From contig CM032128.1 in assembly GCA_018894105.1 (NCBI GenBank), positions 26,435,299 to 26,499,298 of the forward strand: DNA of 64,000 bases, read 5' to 3'. Made by a program: the position numbers and the translations under genes. This DNA is from Jacaranda mimosifolia (Eukaryota; Streptophyta; Magnoliopsida; Lamiales; Bignoniaceae). This document shows, in pieces, positions 46,886 through 58,645 of the stretch. Each line of letters starts with the position of its first letter. The first letter of the stretch is position 1. The notes beneath the pieces were generated by a model. It had not been told where the DNA came from and ran no database searches. It saw nothing but the letters and a program-made list of their open reading frames with translations.

Positions 46886-47605
46886 TCAATGCAGTGATAA
46901 TTGTACTTTCAAATTTGTCTCCAGGTGGGAGCCTATTCGCGTGATCTTGCTAGGATCTCCTGGTAACAATTCTACAGATAAGAGCTCTCCTGCTAGTTCA
47001 AGCTTTTGCTGCCTTTCTTTCATCATAGGCGTACCCGAACCATTCTGCCTCTGCTTGTGTACGACCTCTTCATCATTATTACATCCCTTCATCACTGCAT
47101 CAACATAACACTTACGGGATGTATATTGATCTCCCACCATTTCCCCTACAATTCACCCCACCACGTATTTCAATTTCATATGGTATGGGGAAGCTACCGC
47201 CTAGAAGAGTTGTATCATAGGTCTGCCAAAAATCACGTGATATGCAGAAGGAGCATCAACTACCAAGAAGTTTACCATACAGGTCTTCCGATACACTCAT
47301 GTTCCTAGAGAGACTGATAAGGAAATTCGCCCCCTGGGTTTGACTGCCTATCTTGAAAACCCAAACAACGATGTCTCTACAAGCTCCAGCATGGTGTTCT
47401 CCAGATCTATCTGCTGAAAAGCGTTATAGAAAAAGATATCGGTCGAGCTGCCACTATCAATAAAAATACGGGCCACTTCAAAGTTTGTAATCATAGCTGT
47501 AATAACTAAGGCATCTTGATGAGGTAGATGCAAGGCTTTCAGGTCATTCGGTCCGAACTGAATAACAGGGATGTCGCTATTGCTGGAGACAAAAGCAATT
47601 TCCAT
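46886..47605 (-). pseudogene. retrotransposon aspartic protease and protease-RT linker relic
   Basis: The frame at 47605-47348 carries the retroviral-type protease motif FIDSGSSTDIFF, with the catalytic Asp in DSG. The frame at 47140-46886 contains LLPGDPSKITRIGSHLE, a segment typical of the linker just before RT in plant gypsy elements. The two are in different frames. Confidence 0.85.
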
Positions 47606-47700
47606 GTTAATGTGTGCCGTTGCTTGGGCCCTAGCCCTCTTGGCCCGATGAGTGTCCCCTTCGGCTGGACCTCATCAAATCATATGGATCACCCCTTTGA

Positions 47701-49461
47701 TCATCCCATTTTTATTAGTATCCCTCTCCCCATCAATCTGACGTGCTCTCTATTGTCCCTTCCGCTAGCTTGTGCCGGGCATCCGTACCTATTTTTGATT
47801 TCAGCTATATCCAAAAATTCATTCAACTGCCCATCTCGCACTAGCTGCTCCAACTTATTCTGGAGATGATCACATTCTTTTGTCATGTGCCCATACTCGT
47901 TGTGGAAACGGTAAAACTTATCTGACTTGGGATGCCTTAGAGGGTCTCTATGGGTGCGTGGCCATTGCAGAAGGTTGAGATGCTCAATAGCCTACATAAT
48001 CTGCTCTTGGCAGCCTTTAAGAGGGTGTAATAGTCAAACTGGGACCCATCATCGGTGGAGCCTTCACCTGCCGTACAAGTGTTGCTATGAACCTCTTTTT
48101 CTGCTTAGGTTTTTTGGTGATAGAATCTTCCCTTCTCTTATTTCTCTTTTCTATCAGCTCTTTCTCCTTCGCCTCATTATCCTTATCTTTGTGAATGTAT
48201 ATCTCTGCACGTTGCAGGAGCTCATCATAACTATTAGTCAGTTTTCTGCTCAAAGACTTGAAAAATGGGCCAGGTCGAAGTCTTTGGCAAAGGCACCGCT
48301 CAGCAACTCTGAAGTGGCTGATGGGACCTCTAAAGCAGCTGTGGTGAATCACCTAACAAAACTCCTCAAGTTCAGTCTCTCCCTACCGAAAGGAGAGCAA
48401 GCTTTGTAAACTCCGCCGATATTGCTTGTTACTAGTGAACTAATGTAGGAACTTTTGGCGAATTCGTCAAATGTATAAATAGACCTGGATGGAAATTGTC
48501 CAAACCACCTCTGAGCAGCTCCTCCCAGAGTAGTAAGGAAGGCTCTGCACTTTACCCCATTCGAGAATTGATACAATAGGGATAAATTTTTGAACTCGCA
48601 CAGGTGATCAGCAGGGTCTACGGTAGCCATGTACCTGGGCTTATTGAAAGACTTATAATTCCTTGGGAAAGGATCCTGTAGTATGGCTTCAAAGAAGGGC
48701 GAAGCTTTGACCTCTTTCCCCACCTTTCCCTCCATCTTCCTTCTCATCTCACCCAATTCTCTTCTCATTTCCTCCATCTCTGCCGCCAAGTCTGCTTGGG
48801 GCTTCTGTTTCTTATCCAGATCAGGCTTTACCGACACTTGACTTTCCACCACCACTTTTGCATCTCCTGCTATATGGGTAGGGATCTTCATATCAATCTC
48901 CCTAGGCAAATGAAAAATGCACCCCGTCTTCACTGGCTCATCCAATACTCCCCCCATAGGTGCCACTATTGCCTCTTGCCCTCCATCCATAAACAATCCC
49001 AAATTATTGGTGAATGGCGGTCTAGCTATCACCGTGCCTTGCGCGACTGCTCTAGAAACGAAGGCTGCCCTAGGACTTTGAGTGGTGGTTCCACACACAG
49101 GCATAGGTGCCACCGGCGTGGCTGTCACCCTTGCCGGAGGCATGGGATTAACCAACCCTGGGGAGGGGGGACAAGGCACCGGACTGGGAGATGGAATATT
49201 GGGTGCAATTCCCGGCGGAATGACCATGGGGCTTGGCGGCATCGACAGGGGTGTTGCGTGCATCGCTCCGGTGGACTGAGTAGAAGCCATGATGCCAAAT
49301 GTCAACCACATGAAGTTAGCCAACTGTTCAGTGGTCATTTGTCCCACCATCGGACGTATTGGGGCAATTTTTCCTCCCGTAACAGCTGTTGGCACTGCAG
49401 CCACTGGAGGTAAGGCTATGGTGGCCATGGCTGTCTGCTCACTTTGCTTCGTCATCCTCAT
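47701..49461 (-). pseudogene. retrotransposon gag relic
   Basis: The frame 49461-48349 (370 codons) has a Pro/Ala/Thr-rich N-terminal half and then a Glu/Lys-rich coiled-coil-like segment. A typical Retrotrans_gag core follows (DPADHLCEFKNLSLLYQF, FLTTLGGAAQRWFGQFP). The gag then continues in other frames: 48352-48017 (SLSRKLTNSYDELLQRAEIY) and 47886-47701 (ECDHLQNKLEQLVRDGQLNE). Frame breaks make it non-functional as read. Confidence 0.9.
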
Positions 49462-49509
49462 ACCTATCTCTCCGTTATCTCCTTAATTACTCATTCTCAC
49501 GTCTTGACT

Positions 49510-49541
49510 CTTAATCTAGTTTCCCACAGATAGCGCCAAAT
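49510..49541 (-). other. primer-binding-site region of the 43987-50091 element
   Basis: Directly inside the 5' LTR (minus orientation) the sequence reads TTTGGCGCTATCTGTGGGAA. A TTTGGCGC-CTGTGGGAA segment next to the LTR is typical of many plant gypsy elements. I do not assign the tRNA. Confidence 0.5.
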
Positions 49542-50091
49542 TGATGCCAAAAATAATCTGCCAGAACACCAAATAACAAAGCAAAAACAAAAATCTCCTT
49601 TTTTCTCTTTAGTGTCTCAGTCTTAATCTCAATTTGTCTTACAAATTTTTACCAAGGCTTTTTATGTGACTAAACATCCCACTCTTGGGTTCATAACTGC
49701 CCACTAAAACACTCACTATTTTGTTACAACTGAATCAATAAAATGGAGCCACGTGTAGCCCATGTTCCTCTTTTTTCGGTCGTGCATGGCACCGTGGGAA
49801 CCAAAGCAAATCTGAGTGCAGCGCGGCTCTTTTCTTGACTTCAACTCAGCTCTATCTTTGGCTCCAGCTCAGCTATTCCCTTGGCTTCAACTCAGCTCTA
49901 CATTTGGCTTCAGCTCAGCTCTTCCCTTGACTTTAGCTCCGCTCTACCCATGAGTTCAGCTCGGCCCTTCCCATGGGTTCAACTCGGCCAATCGGGGTCA
50001 ACTTGGCTGAAAAAAGGGATGTATCTAAACCCAACTCTAGTTGTAGGAGCCTTAATGTGTGCCTTTAGCTAGAGCTGTTATGTCCACATCA
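49542..50091 (-). repeat. 5' LTR of the 43987-50091 element
   Basis: 550 bp, starting TGATGCC and ending CACATCA on the plus strand, an inverted TGATG/CATCA end pair. Nearly identical to the 3' LTR outside the internal CAGCTC-type repeats, where it has fewer units. The partner LTR begins TGTTGCC, a single change. Confidence 0.9.
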
Positions 50092-50096
50092 ATTTC

Positions 50097-52738
50097 ACAA
50101 AAAGATATTGAGTAATTTCTCATGTGTATTTATTATTAAGTGTGAGGCCTCTATTTTACAATTTTGTAGTACTTTTCATATTTAATTTATCAAATTCTGT
50201 AATTTGAATTATAGTCAAGACCAAAATCCTTATCTTCATACTTTTAAATACTTTTTATTTTATTTATATATTTAGTTTGTTATTTTTAATTTTTACTAAT
50301 TGTTTAATTATAGTCAAGTCATGACTTTTAACAAATTTTTAGTTTTTTTTTTTTCACTAAATCATTAGTTCTTTAAATATATCTAATAAATAAATAATTT
50401 ATTCATTAATATACAAATGTCACTCGGTGCAATTATATCCATTAATTGGTAATTACTCACCAAACGAAGACGCAACTGTCTAAGTTTAAATGTAAATAGT
50501 GAATACATTCAATTTGTACGAGAGGATAAATAGTTGCGAACGCCATATATAATATTGAATAACATAAGCTAAAAAGTACTGTTGTTTGGTAATGAATTAG
50601 CACATGACAATTATCTATATTTATATTATATAAAAAGGTACATATTTAAAGTGACAATTACATTATATTTTATAAATTTTGAATTATCGATTATACTCTT
50701 AATTTATTCAATTTAATTTTTAAAGTGTATTTATAACTTGATAAAAAATTATAAAACACAAGTAATATAGTCAAAATTTAATTAAAATTATTTTTGAATG
50801 TATATGCGTGTACTTATATCCTATTTTTTTTAAACTTTTGATATAGATATTATTTGATTTATATGAATTTATTAACCGATAGTTATATTGTATGTTATTC
50901 AATGTGGTTATCATTAATTAATATTATTTATCTAAATTATGTAACAAATTAATATTTTATTATTTATTAATATAATTAATATCAATAATATGATAAACTC
51001 AGTCTGTATGAATGGGATGGTGCACCATGACAATTAGTTACTTAGTATAGACCGATATTTTTAATTTAATTAAAGAATTTAAAATTCTAATAATTTGATA
51101 TTTGATCAAAATTAAGTTATTAGATAACATAAAAGTGTACTTTATATAATAGTATAAATATATCGCATGGCAAATTCTATTTTATCATCCAACAGAAAAA
51201 AAAAAAAAAAAACTCAAATTATGTTATTTTTTATTCAATACAATTATTTAATATAATCGCTAAAGTTACATAACCTTTGATAAGAACCAACGTTGAATAT
51301 TTTCAGTAAACTATATGAATAAAAAATAACAAGGACGACATTTAATAAAAATCATAATCTGCTAATTTTTTAAATTTAAATAATGCAGTAAAGATATGAA
51401 GATAGAAAAGTTGATTAATTTGAATATATTTTATACCACTACTACAGTCCACGCAATGCGTCTCTCTCCCACTCTTTCTCTTTTTAAAGTCTCCGCAAAT
51501 TTGATTTTGAGACTCCATCTTTTCCAAAATTTATTCCCTCAGGCAAGTGATTTCCATTTAGAGTTTGAGTCAATACTTTCTGAATTCAGAACTTCAGAAC
51601 TAGTGCCATTTTAGATATTGGAAAATTTTCTTTTTAACATTTTAATCAATTTGTTTAACTTGAAATTGTGTTTTTACTAGAGATGGCTATACCAAACCAT
51701 GATGATATGAATTAGTAAGCAATTCTATAAGGTATTTTATTATTATTTTTATTCATATTGCGTCTACTTTACATATACATATATATATATATATTATTTT
51801 TTATTTTTTTTGAATGGTTGTATGCACGTATGATTGTATTCCCTTATTAGCTACTAACATATTTTTCTCATGCCATTTTTTATGTTACATAAATTCTTTG
51901 TGGCTGGGCATCATCTTTGTTGCGTGTCTGTTTATAAAAATCCTTTAGGTTTGAACTTCACATATTATGCGAATTTCGTAATGCAGGGGTAAGTAGATTA
52001 TTTATATATTTTTCTCTTATAGGAAATTATTTTTCCAATTCATTTATCATTGGATGGAAACTAATAATTCATTTTCAAAATTTGATATTCTAAGTGGAGA
52101 AGATCATTAACGATCTCGAACGAAATCATATAGCAAGGCATCCATGTTTAGTATGGGATCACCATTTGGATTCTGCCCCGTGAAAAGAAAGTTATAGAAT
52201 TCTGAAGTTGGTAAAAATAAAAAGCAAGCAACACCAAATAAGGACGATGAGAGTAAGGTATTATATTGTTTGGTAAATAAATATTATGGTCTTATGTTGA
52301 ATTTCATCAAAATGCTAGATTTTTTCTACTTTAATATTAATTGTGCATATGTTGAAATTTTTTTGTTTCTTAATTAATTTTAGTGAAATGATATAGTTGT
52401 TTATATATGTATTGGTAATATAAGATAATGTGATCAATTTATTACATAAAGTAATTATATTTCATTTTAGGTTTGAGCATTTGCTATTAAGCTTTAACTT
52501 GCAATGTCATTTTTGTTTCCCTTTTTCTCTTGCTGGATTATTAATTGTACGCAAATTATTCATTTAGTCAAATTAATGAGTTATGAGTCTGTATTTCACT
52601 TATGCATTTTATGGGATATTAAAAATATTCTTAATTTTCTAAAAAAAATGTGTATATTTCACCTAAAAATATCATATTTTTAGAAGTTTACCATCTAAAT
52701 TGTTTACTTACAAATTTGTTGATTTTATGTGTAGGCAT
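50097..52738. other. AT-rich intergenic DNA
   Basis: No clear gene. A short A-run (51196-51212) and a TA run (51777-51794) are present. Segments near 52180-52258 (Lys-rich, ending GATGAGAGTAAG before GT) could be a decayed upstream exon of the Ulp1-like pseudogene, but this is speculative. Confidence 0.5.
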
Positions 52739-55476
52739 CAAAATTCAAGCATAGGACATCTATCAAGAAGATAGTCAATGTAAATGCTACACTAAACCAA
52801 TCACAACATGATGTAACTCAAAGATTAGGGTTTGAGGCATTCACTAGTGTTGAAGTAGACTTATTAGACTTAGTGATGATCCGTTGGCTTGTTGAGCGAT
52901 ATGACCCTGACAATTACTCACTGAGCATTCATGCAAAAGAACTTATTTTAAGTGATGATGTGGTGCACAAAGTTCTTGGGATTTTATATATAGGGAGAGA
53001 TATAAAATTAGATCAAACACACCAATTAGGATTTGAGAAATACACACATTTCTTCAAGATCAATGAAGGAAGGATTAATTTGGTAGATTTGGCAAATCGC
53101 TGGGAAAAAAGTAGCTAGTATGACATGCAATTTCAAGTCATGTACTTGGTATTGATTTTTACCATACTCTTCTTTCCTGGAACACAACAAAACCTTGAGA
53201 TTGAAATTTTAAATCTTCTGACTGATATGGATATAGTACCAAAAATGAATTAGGCTGATTTCACTCTCCAGATGCTTAATGATGGTGTGAGGAAATGGAA
53301 AAAACCTTCCAACATTTATATAGGGGGATGCATATTATTGTTCCAGGTAAGATTACCATATACTACATAAAAACATACTTATGTATAATTACTCATTGTT
53401 TGTAATAGTTCTTTAAACTCACATAGCTTGTGTTCCTATATGCTATACGACCAAATAAATGTCAAACACATGACAACTTAGCAAGTGATGTCCCACTAAT
53501 CCAACAACTTATCAGGGAAAATATCAACTATGTTGTCACAACTGTACAACTAGAGGGCGGTTACTGGAATACTAAGGTAAAATAAATGAATTTAGTTATG
53601 TCTTGCTTTTAAAAAATCATTAGATTATCACTAATGAGTAAGTATATACAGACATGCAATATTGATTTTTCTAGTTTGGCCTCCAACTTGGGAACCAACA
53701 ACAATAATAACCAAGGTGATTGTGACATGGAGAATATTGGCAAAAAAAGATATTGAAGAAGATCATGTTGGCATCAAACCCGTTAATGTGGAAAATGAAT
53801 TTGATATGTTTGAAGGGAATACAAAATACAATGTCAAAGATATATCCTTCAAGAATGAGTCTTATTTAGAAAGGCAAATAAAGTTATTGACTGAGAGGGT
53901 TGATGTGATAGAAAATAATATGAACCAGTTACTGAACATGGTCACAAACATTATATTGGGGCATAAGGATTGCTACAACAAAACTCCACCTCAGTTGGGC
54001 AGCAAGTATCACCAAGTGCGTAAGGATATATTGTCCCAAATACAAAATTCTATAGTGAAGGTTCCAGAGACAATAAGAACCAGTATAAAAGAGTCAATCG
54101 ACACTTTATCATCAAGATCAAAATACACATGGATGCCATCCCCAAATGTAAATATGAAATTTGAAAATGTAGCTCCACCACATTCTGCTCCAAGTTACAA
54201 GAACTATGGACGAGCAAAGAAGAAGTATGTTCGAGTCTCAGACTTTAAAAAAAATAGTAGTTTAGATTGGACAGAAGATAATGAAATTGACCTCACAAAA
54301 GATACATTTGAAATGGCTGAAATTCCAGAAGGCAAGGAATTCCTGCTAAATCCTAAAGCTAGTGAAGATGAAATAATTAAGTTTATGTTTAGTGAACAAC
54401 TGAATAATAAGTACATCAAATAGATTACAAAATATCTTATAATATACTTTATACAATTCGATTATTTTTTTCTTGGGATATTTAACAATTCTATTGTATT
54501 GTTTTGATGACGATGTGTAATGCATGTTTTTGAATATTTTGCAGTACATTTGTTGTCGATTTTGGCGTGTGGAGTGTGAGCCAATTAGTAATAAAGTGCT
54601 ATCAGCTATGGCAATACATCTCAAGCATTGTAAGAATGTTTATTTTATACATTTAGGATATATATTAATTATAATATTTGAATTGCACTAATGGTCTTAT
54701 CTTGGTAAGGTTATTGATGATGTAGCATACATGTGCTCACTTGAGATGAAAGAGGAAAAGCCACATGTGCATATATGGTTTCTTCCAACCTTCTTTTGTG
54801 TACGTAAATTTGGTTGTTCAATTTTTTAATTGAAAGTTGAAAAATAATTTTAAGTTTGTAATATTTCTTATGTGATGCAGCAATCTATCTTGACCTTAAA
54901 CCACAATGATGAGCAACTTATCAAGACATACTTTGAGGGGCATACCAAATTCACAGATAACATAGAATATTTGCGAAAGTTGTACATTTCCATTCATGAT
55001 TTGAAGGATCATTGGATATTGTGCATCATCAACTATGATAATTCACAAATTATGATTTGTGATACATATCCTCTACCAGAAAAAAATGCATATAGGATGG
55101 AGCTCATCAAGAAAGTGGTAAGATTGCAAATTGAATTTTAGATTTTATGCTTTTAAAAAATAATGTCTCTGGTGATTATAATAATCTTACAATATTATAT
55201 TATTTTATGTTACAAAAATACAACTTCTGTTTGAGAAGTGGCATCCAGATAAGTATTTGTTTAAAAATATTGGGAAAACATCTAGTTATAATAGGCCTAC
55301 TTGGGTTCCAATTCAAGGAAATGGGTAGGTTAGATTGTTCAAAGCATATTATTAATTTAGAAATTTATATGTTATAATGAAATTAAAGTCGTTGGATGTG
55401 TAGGTATGATTGTGGTTTATACGTTTGCCTAAGTATGATGTTTGACTTCGAGATGAAAAATCAATTAGATGAGTAA
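52739..55476 (+). pseudogene. Ulp1-like (C48) cysteine protease pseudogene with a plant mobile-type N-terminal domain
   Basis: The exon-like block 52739-53346 encodes a domain resembling that found in plant transposon-associated Ulp1 genes (LVMIRWLVERYDPDNYSLSI, then LSDDVVHKVLGI). It has in-frame stops at 53116-53118 and 53251-53253; the second fits a TGG-to-TAG change. Further blocks: 53427-53576, 53675-54423 (charged linker) and 54710-54800. Then comes the protease core 54881-55117 with DHWILCII (His codon 55010) and ICDTYP (Asp 55061), and 55404-55476 with YDCGLYVC (Cys 55411). The His-Asp-Cys triad is thus still visible. Such genes are often carried by Mutator-like elements (Kaonashi type). 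Exon borders are approximate; the stops make a full protein unlikely. Confidence 0.75.
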
Positions 55477-56073
55477 CTAAGTTATAGTATTATATTAATT
55501 GTGAATTTTTTTTTTCTTTCATACAATAGATTATAAAAGTTATTGTTTTATGCTTTATTTAGGCTGGATCAATCAATGCACGAAGAAGAGTGGAGAAAAA
55601 TTTGTATTCTTTTAAAGGGAACAAGTTCGCTTGGCCAATATAGGTTGAGTAGATATTTTTCAAACTGCTTTGAATTGAAAACATTTAAAAAATTTTATTT
55701 TTATTTTTTTAGACTCATATGTCGATTTAATATGATTGAGCAAATGGAAGAGATTGAATCTGCTTTCAAAATTTCAGTGAGAAAAGGTCTTCACAAATGG
55801 CCAAGTTCTTTTTGTTTTTTTTTTTCCTTTTGATAATTACAAATGGTTAGGTTCGACTCCTCATTCCTGCACATGAAAACATGCACTTCTCTATCTTGAA
55901 AGAGCCCATATATCAACTCCTAGATGCAACAATTTTTGTTTCCGACAACATCAAAATGATGTAGGCATTGAATTCCCATTTAAACAGTTTCCCAACAGAA
56001 TTCTGATCTCAAAGCTTCCAAAATTATAGCAGATTCAATTCCCATTTCAACCATTTTTAGCCATGAATGAAAT
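55477..56073. other. intergenic DNA between two pseudogenes
   Basis: It contains one unrecognised 96-aa frame (55543-55833, plus) ending in a poly-T-derived Phe run. Possibly a decayed continuation of the preceding locus; no family motif is seen. Confidence 0.4.
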
Positions 56074-56899
56074 CTACACTGTACCACATAAAGAATGAAA
56101 TCGAGCAAAATGGACCCCTGTATAGCCTTTGAATCCAAGCTTAATAGGTCCACCATTGAAAAAAAAAAAAAAAAACAGCCCTTGGAAACATGACCATAGT
56201 GTCAAAGGTAGAATTTTGACAGCACCAAAAAAGCCACGATTAATCACAGGCTCCAAAATCTTGTGACCTTCTTTAGAATCCATAGCCTTGGATAAAATAA
56301 TCAAACAACTTCTGGGATTTGTTTGGAATAAGCTTTCCAACCCGAAAAACTCCATTTCTCCAAGTGAATCCGCTGGTGAAATCCATGTCATAAATATCTG
56401 AACTTTGCATTGATTGCTTCTTAAAAATTCTCTAACTCTAGAATCAAATCTTCTGTCCAAACCACAAATAATCCCAACTCTTCAGGCTTAAGCCTGTTTT
56501 TGGCTGGATGATACTTTCCTCACTTGTTGTAACATCCAAAAGAGGCACCAAATATCAACCACCATCATTATATGCGGATCTTACTTTGAGTTTTTCTAAT
56601 ATTTGGTGAGTTTGCACCTGATTGTTATGGCTGCTTCCATTCTAAAAAGCATCTAAATGGAGTGAAACATTGGATATGATATTGTTAGCAAAAATTATAA
56701 CTAAGATGATCGCTGCAAAAGTGATGGTAGAAAATATGTTAAATTTCACATAAAAGCAACAGTTGCTTCTTAAGTTCAGTATGCTCAAGTTTGATCCTCT
56801 ATATTGAGTACAACTTTCAGACTTCTGAAAAGAAAGAAAAAGAAAAGCTTGCTGCCATACTTGTTTATTTTTCATAAGTTTCACATAAAAGGCATACAA
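56074..56899 (-). pseudogene. truncated GT32-type (alpha-1,4-glycosyltransferase-like) pseudogene
   Basis: On the minus strand, a hydrophobic segment (FSTITFAAIILVIIFANNII) suits the signal anchor of a type II Golgi protein. After stops and a frame shift comes FDSRVREFLRSN, then QIFMTWISPADSLGEMEFF and LESLFQTNPRSCLIILS with AMDSKEGHKILEPVINRGF. This succession is typical of the plant DXD-sugar-binding alpha-1,4-glycosyltransferase family. The catalytic DXD region that should follow is absent; a poly-T run and unrelated sequence replace it. Stops near the anchor and the frame change confirm a dead gene fragment. Confidence 0.7.
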
Positions 56900-57261
56900 A
56901 ATTAATCCTTAAAAATGATTTTCACTTAGCAAAGAACAATTTTACTAAAGTAATTAAAACAAGCATCCAACGCGCAAATTCTTTTCACAATCATTCTTTA
57001 AATATTAAATTAAAGGAATTTCAATTGATCCAAAAATCACATTGGAACCACCAAAACAATCAAAAAACAGAACGTAAAATAATACCCAATTTAAATAACT
57101 CTATTTACAGATCTTACCAAAGCTATAAATAAAATAAAAATCACCTTTTCCAGTTGAAATGTGGGGACAACATAATGCTCAATAAAATCATGATCTTTTT
57201 CTTTTTCCTTTTCCAATTTCTTTGCCACCAAATCATCAACAGCGGGCTGTTGATGGGGAAG
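56900..57261. other. AT-rich spacer
   Basis: Nothing recognisable. It separates the glycosyltransferase pseudogene from duplicated segment B. Confidence 0.5.
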
Positions 57262-57767
57262 CAGCATCAAGAATTAAATTTCAATACTGTCATTCCTCAA
57301 GATAACAAATTTTCCTATTAGCTTTCCTATGTACCTTTATTTATCTTTCCAACAAAACTTCACCCATTTTTCCTTGGTGGCTTGGTGTTCCCCTTGTCTG
57401 TACAAGTGGAGCGTTTTGTTTGTTCCTATTCCCGGCATGGTGGTTTTCTTGAGGTGGAGGCAGGTAGTGGTATCAATGTTTAGAAAACTGGGCGGATTTG
57501 TGAGGGTTAATCAATTAGGGTGTTTGATAGTGTTTAATTCAAAATTATGTGTAGTTTATTTATTTTTTCTTTTTAATTATTTGTCAGTTTTTAAAAAGAA
57601 TAAAAAGACATTTAAAATTAAAACTATTTTACTTTAATTTACCTAAAAAAGATTAATTTAGTAAATTAATGTAATTAGTAATGATTTAAGAAAATCATTT
57701 GTACACATATCATTCTCTTAAAGGGTATAGGATGTTAAGAAAAATTATGGTTACTGGACCCTAGCCA
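57262..57767 (-). repeat. duplicated segment B, copy 2 (inverted relative to copy 1)
   Basis: Reverse complement of 38941-39441 with scattered differences: GGGAAGCAGCATCAAG here corresponds to the inverted CTTGGTGCTGCTTGCCC there, and GGTTACTGGACCCTAGCC to the inverted GTTAGGGTCCGATAAC. Only part B is inverted; part A next to it is not. Confidence 0.85.
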
Positions 57768-57779
57768 TCCTTATATTGA

Positions 57780-57978
57780 TGTTGGAGGATATATTGATGT
57801 CTAAGGGCCGCGAAAGGGGGTACAGAGGGGTTAAGTTGTGGTAGACAGAGATGATGGGAAAAAAAAAAAGGAAAAATAGAAAAAGAACAAATTTTGCTTT
57901 GGTGGTCATGCAGCAAAGAGGGGGAAAGGGATGGGATGCATCTAACCTTATGTGGATATAGGCGTACGTAAATAAATT
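57780..57978 (+). repeat. duplicated segment A, copy 2, cut by an LTR
   Basis: Same orientation as 38698-38890. It stops where the LTR starts (57979); the expected continuation after AAATAAAT in copy 1 is missing here and may lie beyond the retrotransposon, outside the window. Confidence 0.8.
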
Positions 57979-58145
57979 TGTAGCATCTCCTCTCGGGATA
58001 GCACCCAAGCTGAGGCACCACTTAGTTCAGTCTTAAAATATAGATCAAATAATAGCTAAGGAATTTGAAATTTAACCAACTTAAAGGAAAAATAACTTGC
58101 ACTAATCCAAAATATCACTTCATGGTATAATATATGCAACCAAGT

Positions 58146-58645
58146 ATCTTAGGTTTCATACAATATTTCCATAACATCTCTTGGATAGCTATCTCAATCA
58201 AGTGTAGACTACATGCACAATCAAAACACCTCAATTATTACAAAATAACCCTTCAATTAAAGCATGAGTCCCTGCTTTTCATGTCGACCTGTCTGGAAAA
58301 AAATAAAGGATAATAAGGAGTATAAGTCCTAAAAACTTAATGAAGGAGAAGAAAATGATATGATTCGAAGGAAAACCATTGAGATACAACAATCAATCTT
58401 AGGTTTCATACAATATTTTCATAACATCTCTTGGATAGCTATCTCAATCAAGTGTAGACTACATGCACAATCAAAACACCTCAATTATTACAAAATAACC
58501 CTTCAATTAAAGCATGAGTCCCTGCTTTTCATGTCGACCTGTCTGGAAAAAAATAAAGGATAATAAGGAGTATAAGTCCTAAAAACTTAATGAAGGAGAA
58601 GAAAATGATATGATTCGAAGGAAAACCATTGAGATACAACAATCA
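58146..58645. repeat. tandem duplication of 250 bp inside the LTR
   Basis: Units start ATCTTAGGTTTCATACAATA at 58146 and 58396. They appear almost identical; I noticed ATTTCCATAAC versus ATTTTCATAAC. The near identity points to a recent event, later than most damage in the internal region. Confidence 0.95.

Larger units (their letters stand above)
43987..50091 (-). mobile_element. defective Ty3/gypsy LTR retrotransposon with target duplication
   Basis: The LTRs at 43987-44640 and 49542-50091 flank gag, protease and reverse transcriptase relics read on the minus strand. ATTTC occurs directly outside both ends (43982-43986 and 50092-50096), so this is one complete insertion of 6105 bp. Order 5' to 3' (minus): LTR, leader, gag, protease, RT, tandem array, 3' region, LTR. 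RNase H and integrase are missing and the coding regions are broken by frame shifts, so it cannot move on its own. Structure (extra 3' region, tandem repeats) resembles the Tat/Ogre group, by inference. Confidence 0.9.

Noticed and set aside
48796..49413. 205-aa plus-strand frame rich in His, Gly and Arg
   Set aside because: It is the complement of the Pro/Ala-rich gag N-terminal half; composition follows from the gag codons.
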